A stretch of 16,168 bases of DNA from Clostridia bacterium (GCA_017408535.1 JAFQUL010000019.1:1-16168), one strand, 5' to 3'. Shown: positions 7,516-15,496, counted from the stretch's first letter. Translations and numbers: made by a program. The notes: generated from the letters alone by a model not told the origin.

Positions 7516-8811
7516 ATGATAGCAAAATGTCTTGGCATAAATGAAAAGGGGCATCTTACTGTATCCGGCGTTGATACGGTAGAGCTTGCCCGTGAGTTCG
7601 GCACTCCTGCGTACATCCTCGATGAGAATACTGTGCGTGAGAACTGTCGGACATATATTGATTCTATGAAAAAGTATTTCGGTGAGGACTCTTTCCCTTT
7701 ATTTGCAAGTAAGGCGCTCTCCTTTACCGAGATATACAGAATAGTTGCCTCTGAGGGAATGGGGATCGACTGTGTTTCCCCCGGTGAGATATATACTGCC
7801 TACAAAGCGGGATATCCCATGGAGAGGGCATATTTTCACGGTAACAATAAGACGGATGCAGATATAGAAATGGCTCTTGATGCAGGTGTCGGCTGTTTTG
7901 TCGTGGATAACCGTGAGGAGCTTGTTGCTCTTGATGCGGCAGCAGGGAAGAGAGGAAAGATACAGAAGATCCTTCTCCGCATTTCCCCCGGTATTGACCC
8001 ACACACTCACCGCAAGGTGGTTACCGGAAGTGTTGATTCAAAATTCGGTACTGCGATCGAGACCGGTCAGGCTATGGAAATGGTCAAAGCGGCGGCAGAA
8101 TGTACGAATCTTCATTTTGCGGGTGTGCATTGTCATATCGGCTCGCAGATATTTGATATCGACCCCTTTGTTTCTGCGGCTGACATAATGTTCCGCTTCA
8201 TCAAGGATATCAAGGATGAAACGGGGATCGAGCTTGAGGAGCTCAATCTCGGCGGTGGTCTCGGCGTTCCTTACGTAGATACCGATCCTGTTATCGACTA
8301 TGAGGACTGCATCAGGCGTATGGCTGACAGACTCAGGGAGACCGGCAACTCATTTGGACTTAAGATGCCGAGGATCATTCTTGAACCCGGCAGATCCATC
8401 GTTGCGGCGGCGGGCGTTACTCTTTACACCGTTGGCTCCTTTAAGAATATTACCGGTTATAAGAGCTATGTATCGATCGACGGCGGTATGCCGGATAACC
8501 CCAGATATGCACTTTATAATTCCCAGTATACTATCCTTGTTGCCAACAGAGCAGACGAGGAAAGAACTGTAAAATGTACTGTTGCGGGACGCTGCTGTGA
8601 AAGCGGCGATCTTATAGCTGAGGATATTATGCTTCAGCGAGCAGAGAGAGGAGATATTCTCGCAGTACTCGTTACCGGTGCATATAATCATTCAATGGCA
8701 TCAAACTATAACAAGATCCCCAGACCTCCTATGATTATCATCAAGGACGGAGTACCGAGGGTGGCAATAAAGAGAGAAACGTTCGAGGACCTTATAAGAA
8801 ACGACGTATAA
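7516..8811 (+). CDS. lysA: Diaminopimelate decarboxylase
   Basis: 431 residues, full length. LysA converts meso-diaminopimelate to L-lysine and CO2 using pyridoxal phosphate. It has an alanine-racemase-like barrel with the PLP-binding Lys66 in FASKALS, the phosphate/cofactor contacts VHCHIGSQ (204-211), GGGLG (246-250) and EPGRS (290-294), and a C-terminal beta domain carrying Cys361 in CCESGD. The start ATG 7516 gives the typical N-terminus (LGINEKGHLTVSG); the SD-like AAAGGA ends 13 bases upstream, rather far. No other lysine gene is nearby, so its place between engB and the M50 protease gene looks like operon sharing rather than pathway clustering. Confidence 0.96.
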   Translation: MIAKCLGINEKGHLTVSGVDTVELAREFGTPAYILDENTVRENCRTYIDSMKKYFGEDSFPLFASKALSFTEIYRIVASEGMGIDCVSPGEIYTAYKAGYPMERAYFHGNNKTDADIEMALDAGVGCFVVDNREELVALDAAAGKRGKIQKILLRISPGIDPHTHRKVVTGSVDSKFGTAIETGQAMEMVKAAAECTNLHFAGVHCHIGSQIFDIDPFVSAADIMFRFIKDIKDETGIELEELNLGGGLGVPYVDTDPVIDYEDCIRRMADRLRETGNSFGLKMPRIILEPGRSIVAAAGVTLYTVGSFKNITGYKSYVSIDGGMPDNPRYALYNSQYTILVANRADEERTVKCTVAGRCCESGDLIAEDIMLQRAERGDILAVLVTGAYNHSMASNYNKIPRPPMIIIKDGVPRVAIKRETFEDLIRNDV

Positions 8812-8836
8812 ATCGGAAATTTCGGAGGTTTATTAA

Positions 8837-9535
8837 TTGAGCGACTTTGTTTTTGAACTGTTTAACTATCTTTTGACAGTACCCGCTGTCTTGCTTGCAC
8901 TTACATTTCACGAGCTGTGTCACGGTCTCGTTGCATATTGGCTGGGAGATGACACTGCAAAGAGAATGGGCAGGCTTACCCTTAATCCTATCAGACACCT
9001 TGATCCCATAGGCTTTATCTGTATGGTGTTTTTCCATTTCGGTTGGGCAAAGCCGGTTCCTATAAATGCGAGAAACTTCAAGAAGCCTAAGACCGGAATG
9101 GCGGTCAGTGCTCTTGCAGGCCCTGTGTCGAATATTCTTTTGGGTTTTGTGTTTTTGCTTGCGTTTTCTGTATCGGTCAGATTTAACAGCGCAGCTCCTG
9201 TTCTTCTCCCCGGTGCGGAGGTAGCAAATATCGTTAACTATTTTCTCTTTATCTCCGCTCAGATAAATATCGTATTTGCAGTATTTAATTTTATACCTGT
9301 CCCACCTCTTGACGGGTCACGTATACTTTTCAGCTTTCTTCCTCCAAAACAGTATTTTGCGGTAATGAAATACGAAAGAAAGATAATGCTCGGCTTCTTT
9401 CTCTTTATCATTGTCGACAACTATGTTATTGACCGTGTGCTGGGCTTCAGTATCCTTGGCACGGCGCTCGGTACTGCATCTCTTCATATAATTAACGGAA
9501 TGTTCCGGCTGATAGGCTTTATACCTTTTTTATAA
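8837..9535 (+). CDS. Site-2 protease family (M50) membrane metalloprotease
   Basis: 232 residues, mostly membrane-embedded. The zinc-binding motif HELCH (His25, Glu26, His29) lies in the first membrane helix. The second motif NFIPVPPLDG (151-160, metal-ligand Asp159) lies in a later helix, and SALAGPVSN (91-99) is the usual conserved loop between them. These are the defining features of the short, PDZ-less M50B intramembrane proteases found in many Firmicutes. Such enzymes cleave membrane-anchored substrates; the substrate here is unknown. The start is TTG 8837, with CGGAGG eight bases upstream and no ATG in a suitable place. It sits 25 bases after lysA and 40 before scpA, a position next to scpAB that recurs in clostridial genomes as far as I recall. 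Confidence 0.9.
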   Translation: MSDFVFELFNYLLTVPAVLLALTFHELCHGLVAYWLGDDTAKRMGRLTLNPIRHLDPIGFICMVFFHFGWAKPVPINARNFKKPKTGMAVSALAGPVSNILLGFVFLLAFSVSVRFNSAAPVLLPGAEVANIVNYFLFISAQINIVFAVFNFIPVPPLDGSRILFSFLPPKQYFAVMKYERKIMLGFFLFIIVDNYVIDRVLGFSILGTALGTASLHIINGMFRLIGFIPFL

Positions 9536-9575
9536 TTTGTGTTACATTAATCACTAAACGAAAGGCAGGAAACAA

Positions 9576-10349
9576 ATGGAATCACTGACATACAGAATAG
9601 ATCAGTTTGAGGGACCGCTTGATCTCCTGCTTACTCTGATCATTAAAAACAAGGTCAGCATCGAGGATATCCCGATAGCTATGATATGTGATCAGTATCT
9701 TGATTATCTTGAACATTGCAAGGAAATGGATATGGAAATCGCATCCGAATTCCTGGTGCTTGCAAGTGAGCTTGTGCTTATTAAGACGAGAATGCTTCTT
9801 CCCGGACCCGAGGAAGAGGAGGAGGACCCGAGAGCAGCCCTTGCCGCGGCACTTATTGAGTATCAGCGTATCAAGGCTGCTGCACCGGTGTTTTCGGAGT
9901 ATTACGGTGTTTACAGCGGCAGATTCGTCAAGGATACAGATGAGATACCGCCCGATAACTCTGTCCTTCCTAACCAGAGCGTAGACAAGCTTTTTGCGGC
10001 AATGAAGCGTGTTCTCGCAAATGTCAAGCCGGGAGAAAATGAGGGACGAACCGCTATTAATCCTATTATAAAAAAGCAGATCGTTCCCGTCGCTCTTAAG
10101 ATAGACCACGTTAAAAACGCTTTCCTGAAGAAAAACAGGCTCAGATTCACCGAGCTTTTCTACGGGGCTGAGTCAAAGTCTGAGGTCATAGCTACCTTTA
10201 TTGCCATACTCGAGCTTATAAAAATCGGCAGTATAGGTATCTCTGAGGAAACCGATACGTCAAACGGTGAGGATGTTATACTTGAGGCGAAAAATATTGA
10301 AGAAATAGGTGACGGATATTCTTATGGAGATGAATATGACGGAAAATAA
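9576..10349 (+). CDS. scpA: Segregation and condensation protein A
   Basis: 257 residues. ScpA is the kleisin subunit that bridges SMC heads in the condensin-like complex and acts on the nucleoid for chromosome compaction and segregation. The N-terminus has the signature FEGPLDLLL (11-19), the helical EFLVLASELVLIKTRMLLP segment (58-76) and an acidic run (79-84). The C-terminal winged helix ends with FIAILELIKIG (208-218). ATG 9576 follows AAAGGCAGG at a suitable distance. The gene's 3' end overlaps scpB, which fits coupled synthesis of partners in one complex. The terminal ~35 residues are acidic and Gly/Tyr-rich and partly share DNA with the scpB 5' end. Confidence 0.96.
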   Translation: MESLTYRIDQFEGPLDLLLTLIIKNKVSIEDIPIAMICDQYLDYLEHCKEMDMEIASEFLVLASELVLIKTRMLLPGPEEEEEDPRAALAAALIEYQRIKAAAPVFSEYYGVYSGRFVKDTDEIPPDNSVLPNQSVDKLFAAMKRVLANVKPGENEGRTAINPIIKKQIVPVALKIDHVKNAFLKKNRLRFTELFYGAESKSEVIATFIAILELIKIGSIGISEETDTSNGEDVILEAKNIEEIGDGYSYGDEYDGK

Positions 10350-10989
10350 CGAGATACTCACCGCACAGACACCTGAGGAGGTATCTGTGCCTCCGGTGTC
10401 CGATGTAATTGAATACAGTGATGAAGAAGCGGCAATGATCATAGAAGCGGTGCTTTTTGCCGCAGGCTATCCCGTTAGCTACAGTAAGCTTGGCCAGGTA
10501 CTGCATATGACTGAGGGGAAGGTCAAGTCACTTGTAAAAAACATGGCGGAAGAATACGGCGAGGAATCCTCCCGCGGTATTATGTTGCTTCCACTCCCTG
10601 ACAGTGCACAGCTATGCACAAAGGAGTGCTACTCCTCGCAAATAAAGGAAGCTCTTGGCATCAAGCGGGGCGGTAATCTGTCCGCATCATCTCTTGAGGT
10701 CCTTGCAACAGTTGCATACAATCAGCCTGTAACAAGAGCATACGTTGATACTATCCGCGGTGTTGATTCTGCTTACGCTATAAATTCACTGACAGAGAAG
10801 GGACTTATTGAGGCCTGCGGCCGTCTCGATGCTCCGGGAAGACCTATGCTGTACAGAACAACAGACGATTTCCTCCGATGCTTTGGTTTATCGTCTCTTG
10901 ACGAGCTTCCCGACGTTATTTCCGAGATGCCGTCTTCAGATGAGAGCGGTGACGCAGAGGCGGCAGCCGAAGCTTCATCAGAAAACTAA
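10336..10989 (+). CDS. scpB: Segregation and condensation protein B
   Basis: ScpB is a winged-helix dimer that binds ScpA in the SMC complex. Recognisable conserved pieces are IIEAVLFAAGYPVS, the central SASSLEVLATVAYNQPVTRA, and LIEACGRLDAPGRPMLYRTTDDFL, covering the two winged-helix domains. The start is ambiguous: GTG 10309, ATG 10324, ATG 10330 and ATG 10336 are in frame. I chose 10336 because GGAG (10326-10329) lies six bases before it, giving 217 residues and a 14-base overlap with scpA. Conservation starts only about 35 residues in, so it does not settle the choice. The tail after about residue 195 is acidic, Ser/Ala-rich and likely disordered. Confidence 0.94.
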   Translation: MTENNEILTAQTPEEVSVPPVSDVIEYSDEEAAMIIEAVLFAAGYPVSYSKLGQVLHMTEGKVKSLVKNMAEEYGEESSRGIMLLPLPDSAQLCTKECYSSQIKEALGIKRGGNLSASSLEVLATVAYNQPVTRAYVDTIRGVDSAYAINSLTEKGLIEACGRLDAPGRPMLYRTTDDFLRCFGLSSLDELPDVISEMPSSDESGDAEAAAEASSEN

Positions 10990-11031
10990 TCTTTTATAAT
11001 TTTTATAATATAATGGGGAGGTGACCTGCCT

Positions 11032-11757
11032 TTGGGAGTCGGATGGATAATTTTGCTTATTCTTGCGGCGATAATCCTGCTTATAACTCTTATAATGTTT
11101 ATAAGGGCAAAGATCGTCCTCACATATAACGGCGATCTTTCGGTCACGCTGAAGATACTGTTTCTGAAGTTTGATCTTCACCCTAGGTCTTTGTCTGAAA
11201 TTAACGTAAAAGACTATACAAAGAAAAAAATTGAAAAGCGGCGGCTCAAAGCCAGAAAAAAAGCGGAAAAAAAGGCGCTGAAAAAAGCAAAGAAGGAAGA
11301 AAAAAAGACAGCTGCCGGCGACAGAAAAAAGAAGAAAAAATACACATTTTCAGATATACTGACTCTTGTATCTACAGTCAAGGAGATAGTTTCTGCTTTG
11401 GTGGGGTCATTTTTTGGCTATCTGAGGGTGGAGGTGGCACGGCTTGATATCGTTGTTGCAACGGATGATGTCGCCAAGACCGCGATAGTTTACGGTGCTG
11501 TGTACCAGGCTGTTTCATATATTCTTGCAATTTTTGATAAAATAACCACGGTAAAATACGAGAAGAACTCTTATGTATCTGTGAGAGCGGATTTTCTCAG
11601 AGAAAAATTTTATGCGGATATAAATGTTACATTTTCGCTGAGGGTAGGTCAGCTTATAAAGATACTTATAAAAACTGCATACAGATATCTTAAAAATAAA
11701 AAAACAGTCGGAGGCTCTCCGGCTGATGAAAATAGTGAATCAGTGAAAGGAAAATGA
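11032..11757 (+). CDS. DUF2953 membrane protein (YtfI-like)
   Basis: 241 residues starting at TTG 11032, eight bases after a strong GGGGAGGTGA site. One N-terminal membrane helix (about 5-23) is followed by a short beta-like part. Then comes a very basic segment (60-103) with about 21 lysines, and a C-terminal part whose core is typical of DUF2953 proteins (residues ~135-205). The function of the family is not established. In Bacillus its relative ytfI sits just upstream of ytfJ/gerW, and the same pair appears here with four bases between the genes, which supports the family call and hints at a sporulation or germination role. The lysine block corresponds to A-rich DNA with several runs of six to eight A. 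Confidence 0.8.
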   Translation: MGVGWIILLILAAIILLITLIMFIRAKIVLTYNGDLSVTLKILFLKFDLHPRSLSEINVKDYTKKKIEKRRLKARKKAEKKALKKAKKEEKKTAAGDRKKKKKYTFSDILTLVSTVKEIVSALVGSFFGYLRVEVARLDIVVATDDVAKTAIVYGAVYQAVSYILAIFDKITTVKYEKNSYVSVRADFLREKFYADINVTFSLRVGQLIKILIKTAYRYLKNKKTVGGSPADENSESVKGK

Positions 11758-11761
11758 GAAA

Positions 11762-12190
11762 ATGTCAGATAACAACAAAACATTAAGCGATATTATCCGA
11801 TCCTCACTTGACGAGATCAGCAGCTCCCTTGGTGCAGATACCGTAATCGGTACTCCTATAGCTACAGACAACGGAACAACAATCATTCCCGTGTCTAAAG
11901 TTTCTGTAGGCATCGTTACCGGCGGTATGGATATAAATAACAACGCTCAGAAGCTGGGCGGCGGAGCCGGAAGCGGTGTTTCCGTATCTCCTATCGGCTT
12001 TCTTGTCGTAAAGGCTGACGGTAACGTTGAAATGCTCAGTGTTAATTCAGCTCCGGTATCCGGCGGCGGCTCTGACCGTGATCCTATCGGTCAGATCGCG
12101 GATCTTGTTGAGCGTTCTCCCGAGATCATCGAAAAGATAAAGGGGATCTTCTCAAAGAAGAAGGATCAGGACGAGGAGAAGGCTGAGTAA
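11762..12190 (+). CDS. gerW: Sporulation protein YtfJ/GerW family
   Basis: 142 residues, the typical family size. The conserved core is easily recognised: VIGTPIATDNGTTIIPVSKV (28-47), the Gly-rich LGGGAGSGVSVSP (65-77) and GFLVVKADGNVEMLSV (79-94). A C-terminal amphipathic helix (110-130) is followed by a charged KKKDQDEEK tail. In Bacillus subtilis GerW is needed for normal spore germination and is made in the forespore. The equivalent role here is inferred. No membrane segment is seen. The gene is four bases after the DUF2953 gene and precedes the D,D-carboxypeptidase gene. Confidence 0.93.
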   Translation: MSDNNKTLSDIIRSSLDEISSSLGADTVIGTPIATDNGTTIIPVSKVSVGIVTGGMDINNNAQKLGGGAGSGVSVSPIGFLVVKADGNVEMLSVNSAPVSGGGSDRDPIGQIADLVERSPEIIEKIKGIFSKKKDQDEEKAE

Positions 12191-12271
12191 GACAGTATAT
12201 ACTCCGGAATAAAGCGTGTCCCTTTGCATATAGATGATGTAAGCTTATCATTTGAAGGGGGCGCATTGTTC

Positions 12272-13402
12272 TTGATCAAGAGAGTTACAACCGTTCTGTT
12301 ATTATTTGCCGGTGTACTTCTGCTTTTTTCTTCCTCAGTAAATATACTTGCGGCTGACGGTATAAATGTCAGTGCAGAATCCGCTGTTCTTATTGAAGTC
12401 TCAGGCGGCAGGGTAATATACGAGAAGAATGCATACAGCAGAATGCCGATGGCAAGCACCACAAAGATAATGACGGCGCTTGTTGCAATTGAGTGCGGTG
12501 ATCTTGACAGAATAGTCTCTGTCTCGGAAAAAGCAGTAGGGGTAGAGGGATCGTCAATATATCTCTATCCCGGTGAAAAGCTGTCTATGCGTGATCTTAT
12601 ATATGCTCTCATGCTTGAAAGCGCTAACGATGCCGCGGCAGCAATAGCTATCTCAACAGCAGGAACGGTTGAAGAATTTGCCCGTCTTATGAATCTGAAG
12701 GCGGAGGAGATCGGACTTGAGGACACTCATTTTGAGAATCCCCACGGTCTTGATTCGGAACAGCATTATACAACAGCCTACGATCTTGCCTGTCTGTCTG
12801 CCTATGCTCTCAGAAATGATTGCTTCAGAGAGATCGTTTCTACCTATAAGAGGGTGATCCCGTTGCGTGATAATGAAGGCTCACGGGTGCTTCTTAATCA
12901 TAACAGGCTCCTGCGCAGCTATGACGGTGCTATCGGAGTTAAGACAGGATTTACAAGAAAAAGCGGACGCTGTCTCGTGTCATCGGCTGAACGTGACGGT
13001 GTTACCCTCGTTTCGGTAACGCTGAACGCTCCGGACGACTGGAACGATCACAGAGAAATGCTCGATCTCGGCTTCAAATTATTTGAAAAGCTGACCCTTT
13101 GCCGTGCGGGGGAGGAGTGCTTTGAGCTTCCTTCTGTAAGCGGCGATAAGAGCTTTTTCCGTGCAAGTAACAGAGAGGACATCTCGGTTGTTGTCGAGAA
13201 AGCAGACAGAAAGATTAGAAAAGTAGTCGAACTAAAACGGTTTTACTATGCTCCGATATCTGTCGGAGATACAGTTGGCCGTGTATGCTACTATGACGGT
13301 GATCGCTTTCTCTGTGCGGTGGATATAGTCGCAGAGGAGGAGGTTACTTCTGTGAAGAAAATGAACTTCTGGGAATATATACTTTCACTCTTCAGAAGAT
13401 AA
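12272..13402 (+). CDS. Serine-type D-Ala-D-Ala carboxypeptidase (DacF/DacB-like, penicillin-binding protein)
   Basis: 376 residues from TTG 12272. This start follows AAGGGGG by ten bases and yields a standard signal peptide (MIKRV, hydrophobic stretch, cleavage probably after ILAA). An in-frame TTG at 12224 lacks an SD and would spoil the signal, so I rejected it. Peptidase S11 motifs are complete: SxxK as STTK (62-65), SxN as SAN (117-119), and KTG (224-226). A C-terminal beta domain and a terminal amphipathic helix (MNFWEYILSLFRR) should anchor it to the outer membrane leaflet. It trims the terminal D-Ala from peptidoglycan stem peptides. Placement after scpAB and before rluB matches dacB in Bacillus, where the enzyme shapes spore cortex; a cortex role here is inferred. 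Confidence 0.93.
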   Translation: MIKRVTTVLLLFAGVLLLFSSSVNILAADGINVSAESAVLIEVSGGRVIYEKNAYSRMPMASTTKIMTALVAIECGDLDRIVSVSEKAVGVEGSSIYLYPGEKLSMRDLIYALMLESANDAAAAIAISTAGTVEEFARLMNLKAEEIGLEDTHFENPHGLDSEQHYTTAYDLACLSAYALRNDCFREIVSTYKRVIPLRDNEGSRVLLNHNRLLRSYDGAIGVKTGFTRKSGRCLVSSAERDGVTLVSVTLNAPDDWNDHREMLDLGFKLFEKLTLCRAGEECFELPSVSGDKSFFRASNREDISVVVEKADRKIRKVVELKRFYYAPISVGDTVGRVCYYDGDRFLCAVDIVAEEEVTSVKKMNFWEYILSLFRR

Positions 13403-13418
13403 AATAACGGAATATGTA

Positions 13419-14165
13419 ATGGAAAAAATAAGACTGCAAAAATATTTTACCGATTGTGGCATAATGTCCCGCCGCCGTGCGGAGAAGGAGATAGCTGACG
13501 GCAGGGTCAGGGTGAACGGAGAAGTTGCTACAGTCGGACAGACTGTTACCCCGGGGGTCGATACCGTGGAATATAACGGTAAAGCAGTAATTATGCCGGG
13601 CGGGGAAAAGAAAATATGCATTATGCTCAATAAGCCTCGCGGCTTCATAACATCTCTGTCTGATGACAGAGGACGCAAATGCGTAACAGAGCTTCTCGGA
13701 GACTTGAGTGAGCGGGTATATCCGGTTGGACGGCTGGATATGTATTCTGAAGGGCTATTGCTCCTTACCAATGACGGTGAGCTTGCAAATGCTCTTACAC
13801 ATCCGCGTCACGGGGTTGCCAAGATATATCACGTCACCACCGAGGGAGTACCGTCGGATAGCCGTATGAATGCTCTCAGAGCACCTATGACGATTGACGG
13901 GTACTCACTTTTGCCGGTAAAAAGTGAAATAATAAGCCGCAGTCCCGGCAGCGCGGTTATTGAAATGCATCTTTATGAAGGACGCAACAGGCAGATCAGA
14001 AAAATGTGTGATGCGGTAGGAATAAAGATCAGACGGCTCAAACGGGTCGCAATAGGAGATATCACTCTCGGTGATCTTGAAAAGGGTAAATACCGTTATT
14101 TAAGTGATGCCGAGATCGAATATTTAAGAAAAACAGCAAAAATCGGAGGAAATGAAAATGCTTGA
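13419..14165 (+). CDS. rluB: rRNA pseudouridine synthase, RluB/RsuA family
   Basis: 248 residues. An N-terminal S4 RNA-binding domain (about 4-50, with GIMSRRRAEKEI and GRVRVNG) precedes the catalytic domain with GRLDMYSEGLLLLTNDG (104-120), where Asp107 is the catalytic residue, and the closing EGRNRQIRKMCDAVG motif (187-201). It isomerises a uridine in rRNA; RluB-type enzymes act on 23S rRNA helix 89 region. The SD is weak (GGA six to seven bases before ATG 13419), and the gene lies 16 bases after the carboxypeptidase gene, so translation probably depends on the upstream gene. The order scpA-scpB-dac-rluB matches Bacillus. RluB is preferred over RluE/RsuA from this context. Confidence 0.92.
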   Translation: MEKIRLQKYFTDCGIMSRRRAEKEIADGRVRVNGEVATVGQTVTPGVDTVEYNGKAVIMPGGEKKICIMLNKPRGFITSLSDDRGRKCVTELLGDLSERVYPVGRLDMYSEGLLLLTNDGELANALTHPRHGVAKIYHVTTEGVPSDSRMNALRAPMTIDGYSLLPVKSEIISRSPGSAVIEMHLYEGRNRQIRKMCDAVGIKIRRLKRVAIGDITLGDLEKGKYRYLSDAEIEYLRKTAKIGGNENA

Positions 14166-14547
14166 GATCAAACCCATTGAGGATAAGGCTCTTCAGGAGC
14201 AGTTATGTAATGAGGCCGGTGCAAAATATCTTCCCGACGCACTTGCTTATGCCGCATACGTAAATACCTTTGCGGTCGGTTTATGCCAGTTCGGTCTTAA
14301 GGAAAATACCGGATACATATATAACCTTACCCCCATCGGTAAGCGCCCCGAGGATACCGAAGCACTCTTTATTATGGGACGTGCGGTAATGAGCTTTATG
14401 GAGAGCTGCGGTGCAGAATATGCCGATATGGAGGATACCGATGCTACAGAGGAGCGTATCAAATTCGTCATCGGCTTCAAGAGAAACGATGAAGGTAAAT
14501 TTATCATCCCGATAAAGGGTATGTTTGAGCATCATTGCAAAAAATAA
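14158..14547 (+). CDS. Small GNAT-like protein, function unknown
   Basis: 129 residues from ATG 14158. A second ATG at 14152 is only two bases from the GGAGG site (14145-14149), whereas 14158 is eight bases away and is the better start. The rluB stop lies inside this gene (8-base overlap). The pattern of a central strand (FAVGLCQFGLKENTGYIYNLTPIG), a following helix (EALFIMGRAVMSFMESCGAEYADM) and a late FVIGFKR motif resembles a reduced acetyltransferase (GNAT) fold, but the usual acetyl-CoA Q/RxxGxG/A loop is not clear. It may be a degenerate GNAT with another role. The last gene of the long block. Confidence 0.6.
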   Translation: MLEIKPIEDKALQEQLCNEAGAKYLPDALAYAAYVNTFAVGLCQFGLKENTGYIYNLTPIGKRPEDTEALFIMGRAVMSFMESCGAEYADMEDTDATEERIKFVIGFKRNDEGKFIIPIKGMFEHHCKK

Positions 14548-14565
14548 TCGAAAAAAGTCACAAGT

Positions 14566-14600
14566 AGGGCACAATTGGTAAATTTATCCAATTGTGCCCT
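14566..14600. repeat. Perfect 13-bp inverted repeat between the block and spo0A
   Basis: AGGGCACAATTGG (14566-14578) and CCAATTGTGCCCT (14588-14600) are exact inverted copies around a 9-base AT loop. The + strand continues with AAAAATATT, not a T-run, so it is not a standard + strand terminator. Minus-strand transcripts would likewise lack an immediate T-run. It could still slow or end transcription, protect the mRNA 3' end, or be a protein-binding palindrome. Confidence 0.85.
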
Positions 14601-14634
14601 AAAAATATTGGTTATATTGTTTTCTGCCAAAATC

Positions 14635-14663
14635 TTGAAATAAATGGAAAAATATGGTATTAT
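14635..14663 (+). promoter_or_regulatory. Sigma-A-like promoter of spo0A
   Basis: -35 TTGAAA (14635-14640), an exact 17-base spacer, and -10 TATTAT (14658-14663). The start would be near 14670, about 35 bases before the spo0A ATG. I saw no clear sigma-H promoter or 0A box in this short upstream region. Confidence 0.7.
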
Positions 14664-14704
14664 ATTTGTGCTACAAAAAATACAGATTACGGGGAAGGAA
14701 AACA

Positions 14705-15496
14705 ATGGAACATAATACAAAAATTCTGATTGCCGATGAAAATGAAGAGCAGAGAAAGAAGTGCAGGGAGGCCCTTGTTCTCGGCGGATATACTATGATC
14801 GACGAGGCGTCTGACGGGGAAGAAGCCTTGATGAAAATAGAGAGATACCATCCGGATATAGTTATCGCAGATGTATGGCTTTCAAAGCTTGACGGTATAG
14901 GCGTTATCCGCCGTGCACAGGCCTTATCTTACGGTAATGATAAAAAGCCGGAGTTTATTGTGGTATCACTTGTTGCAAGCCAGCATATTTTTATTGAAGC
15001 ATCGTCTGCAGGTGCAGCGCTCTGCATATTAAAGCCATACGATCCCACCAGCCTTTGCGATCATATCAGATCGCTCTCTGAGACAAGAGGTGTGAGTATA
15101 AACAGTACTGCCAAGACGCCGGTACCGTCACAGAGTAACGCGGATATAGAAGCACAGATAACCAAGATCATACACCAGATAGGTGTACCTGCACATATAA
15201 AGGGATATCAGTATCTTCGTACCGCCATTATGATGACAGTAAGAGATAACGATATTATCAACTCTGTCACAAAGGTTCTTTATCCCTCTGTTGCAAAGAA
15301 ATATTCCACAACTACATCAAGGGTAGAAAGAGCAATACGTCACGCTATTGAGGTCGCCTGGGACAGAGGAGACGTTGATACTCTTAACTCTTATTTCGGA
15401 TATACCATACAGAATAACCGCGGTAAGCCCACCAATTCCGAGTTTATTGCCATGATTGCCGATAACCTTCGTCTTACAAACAAAATATACAGTTAA
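14705..15496 (+). CDS. spo0A: Sporulation master regulator Spo0A
   Basis: 263 residues from ATG 14705, six to eight bases after GGGGAAGGA. The in-frame extension up to 14654 overlaps the promoter and is rejected. The N-terminal receiver (5-125) has the acidic pair Asp11/Glu12, phosphoacceptor Asp56 (VIADVW), Ser88 and Lys110 (ILKP). A linker leads to the Spo0A DNA-binding domain (148-260) with VPAHIKGYQYLR, the recognition helix SRVERAIRHAIEVAW (205-219), and GKPTNSEFIAMIAD near the end, all highly conserved. Phosphorylated Spo0A switches on early sporulation genes. Oddity: the residue after the DVWL stretch is Ser where receivers usually have Pro. It is not next to spoIVB, its frequent neighbour; own promoter and terminator imply a single-gene unit. 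Confidence 0.97.
   Translation: MEHNTKILIADENEEQRKKCREALVLGGYTMIDEASDGEEALMKIERYHPDIVIADVWLSKLDGIGVIRRAQALSYGNDKKPEFIVVSLVASQHIFIEASSAGAALCILKPYDPTSLCDHIRSLSETRGVSINSTAKTPVPSQSNADIEAQITKIIHQIGVPAHIKGYQYLRTAIMMTVRDNDIINSVTKVLYPSVAKKYSTTTSRVERAIRHAIEVAWDRGDVDTLNSYFGYTIQNNRGKPTNSEFIAMIADNLRLTNKIYS

Noticed and set aside
9582..10109. A 175-codon minus-strand frame opposite scpA
   Set aside because: It lies entirely within the conserved scpA coding region, has no SD or promoter, and its sequence resembles no protein family.
12224..12271. Upstream TTG start for the D-Ala-D-Ala carboxypeptidase
   Set aside because: No SD precedes it and it would add an acidic stretch before the signal peptide; TTG 12272 has both SD and a proper signal sequence.
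14654..14704. Upstream extension of Spo0A
   Set aside because: It overlaps the -10 element and the SD, while ATG 14705 has an ideal SD and gives the normal Spo0A length.
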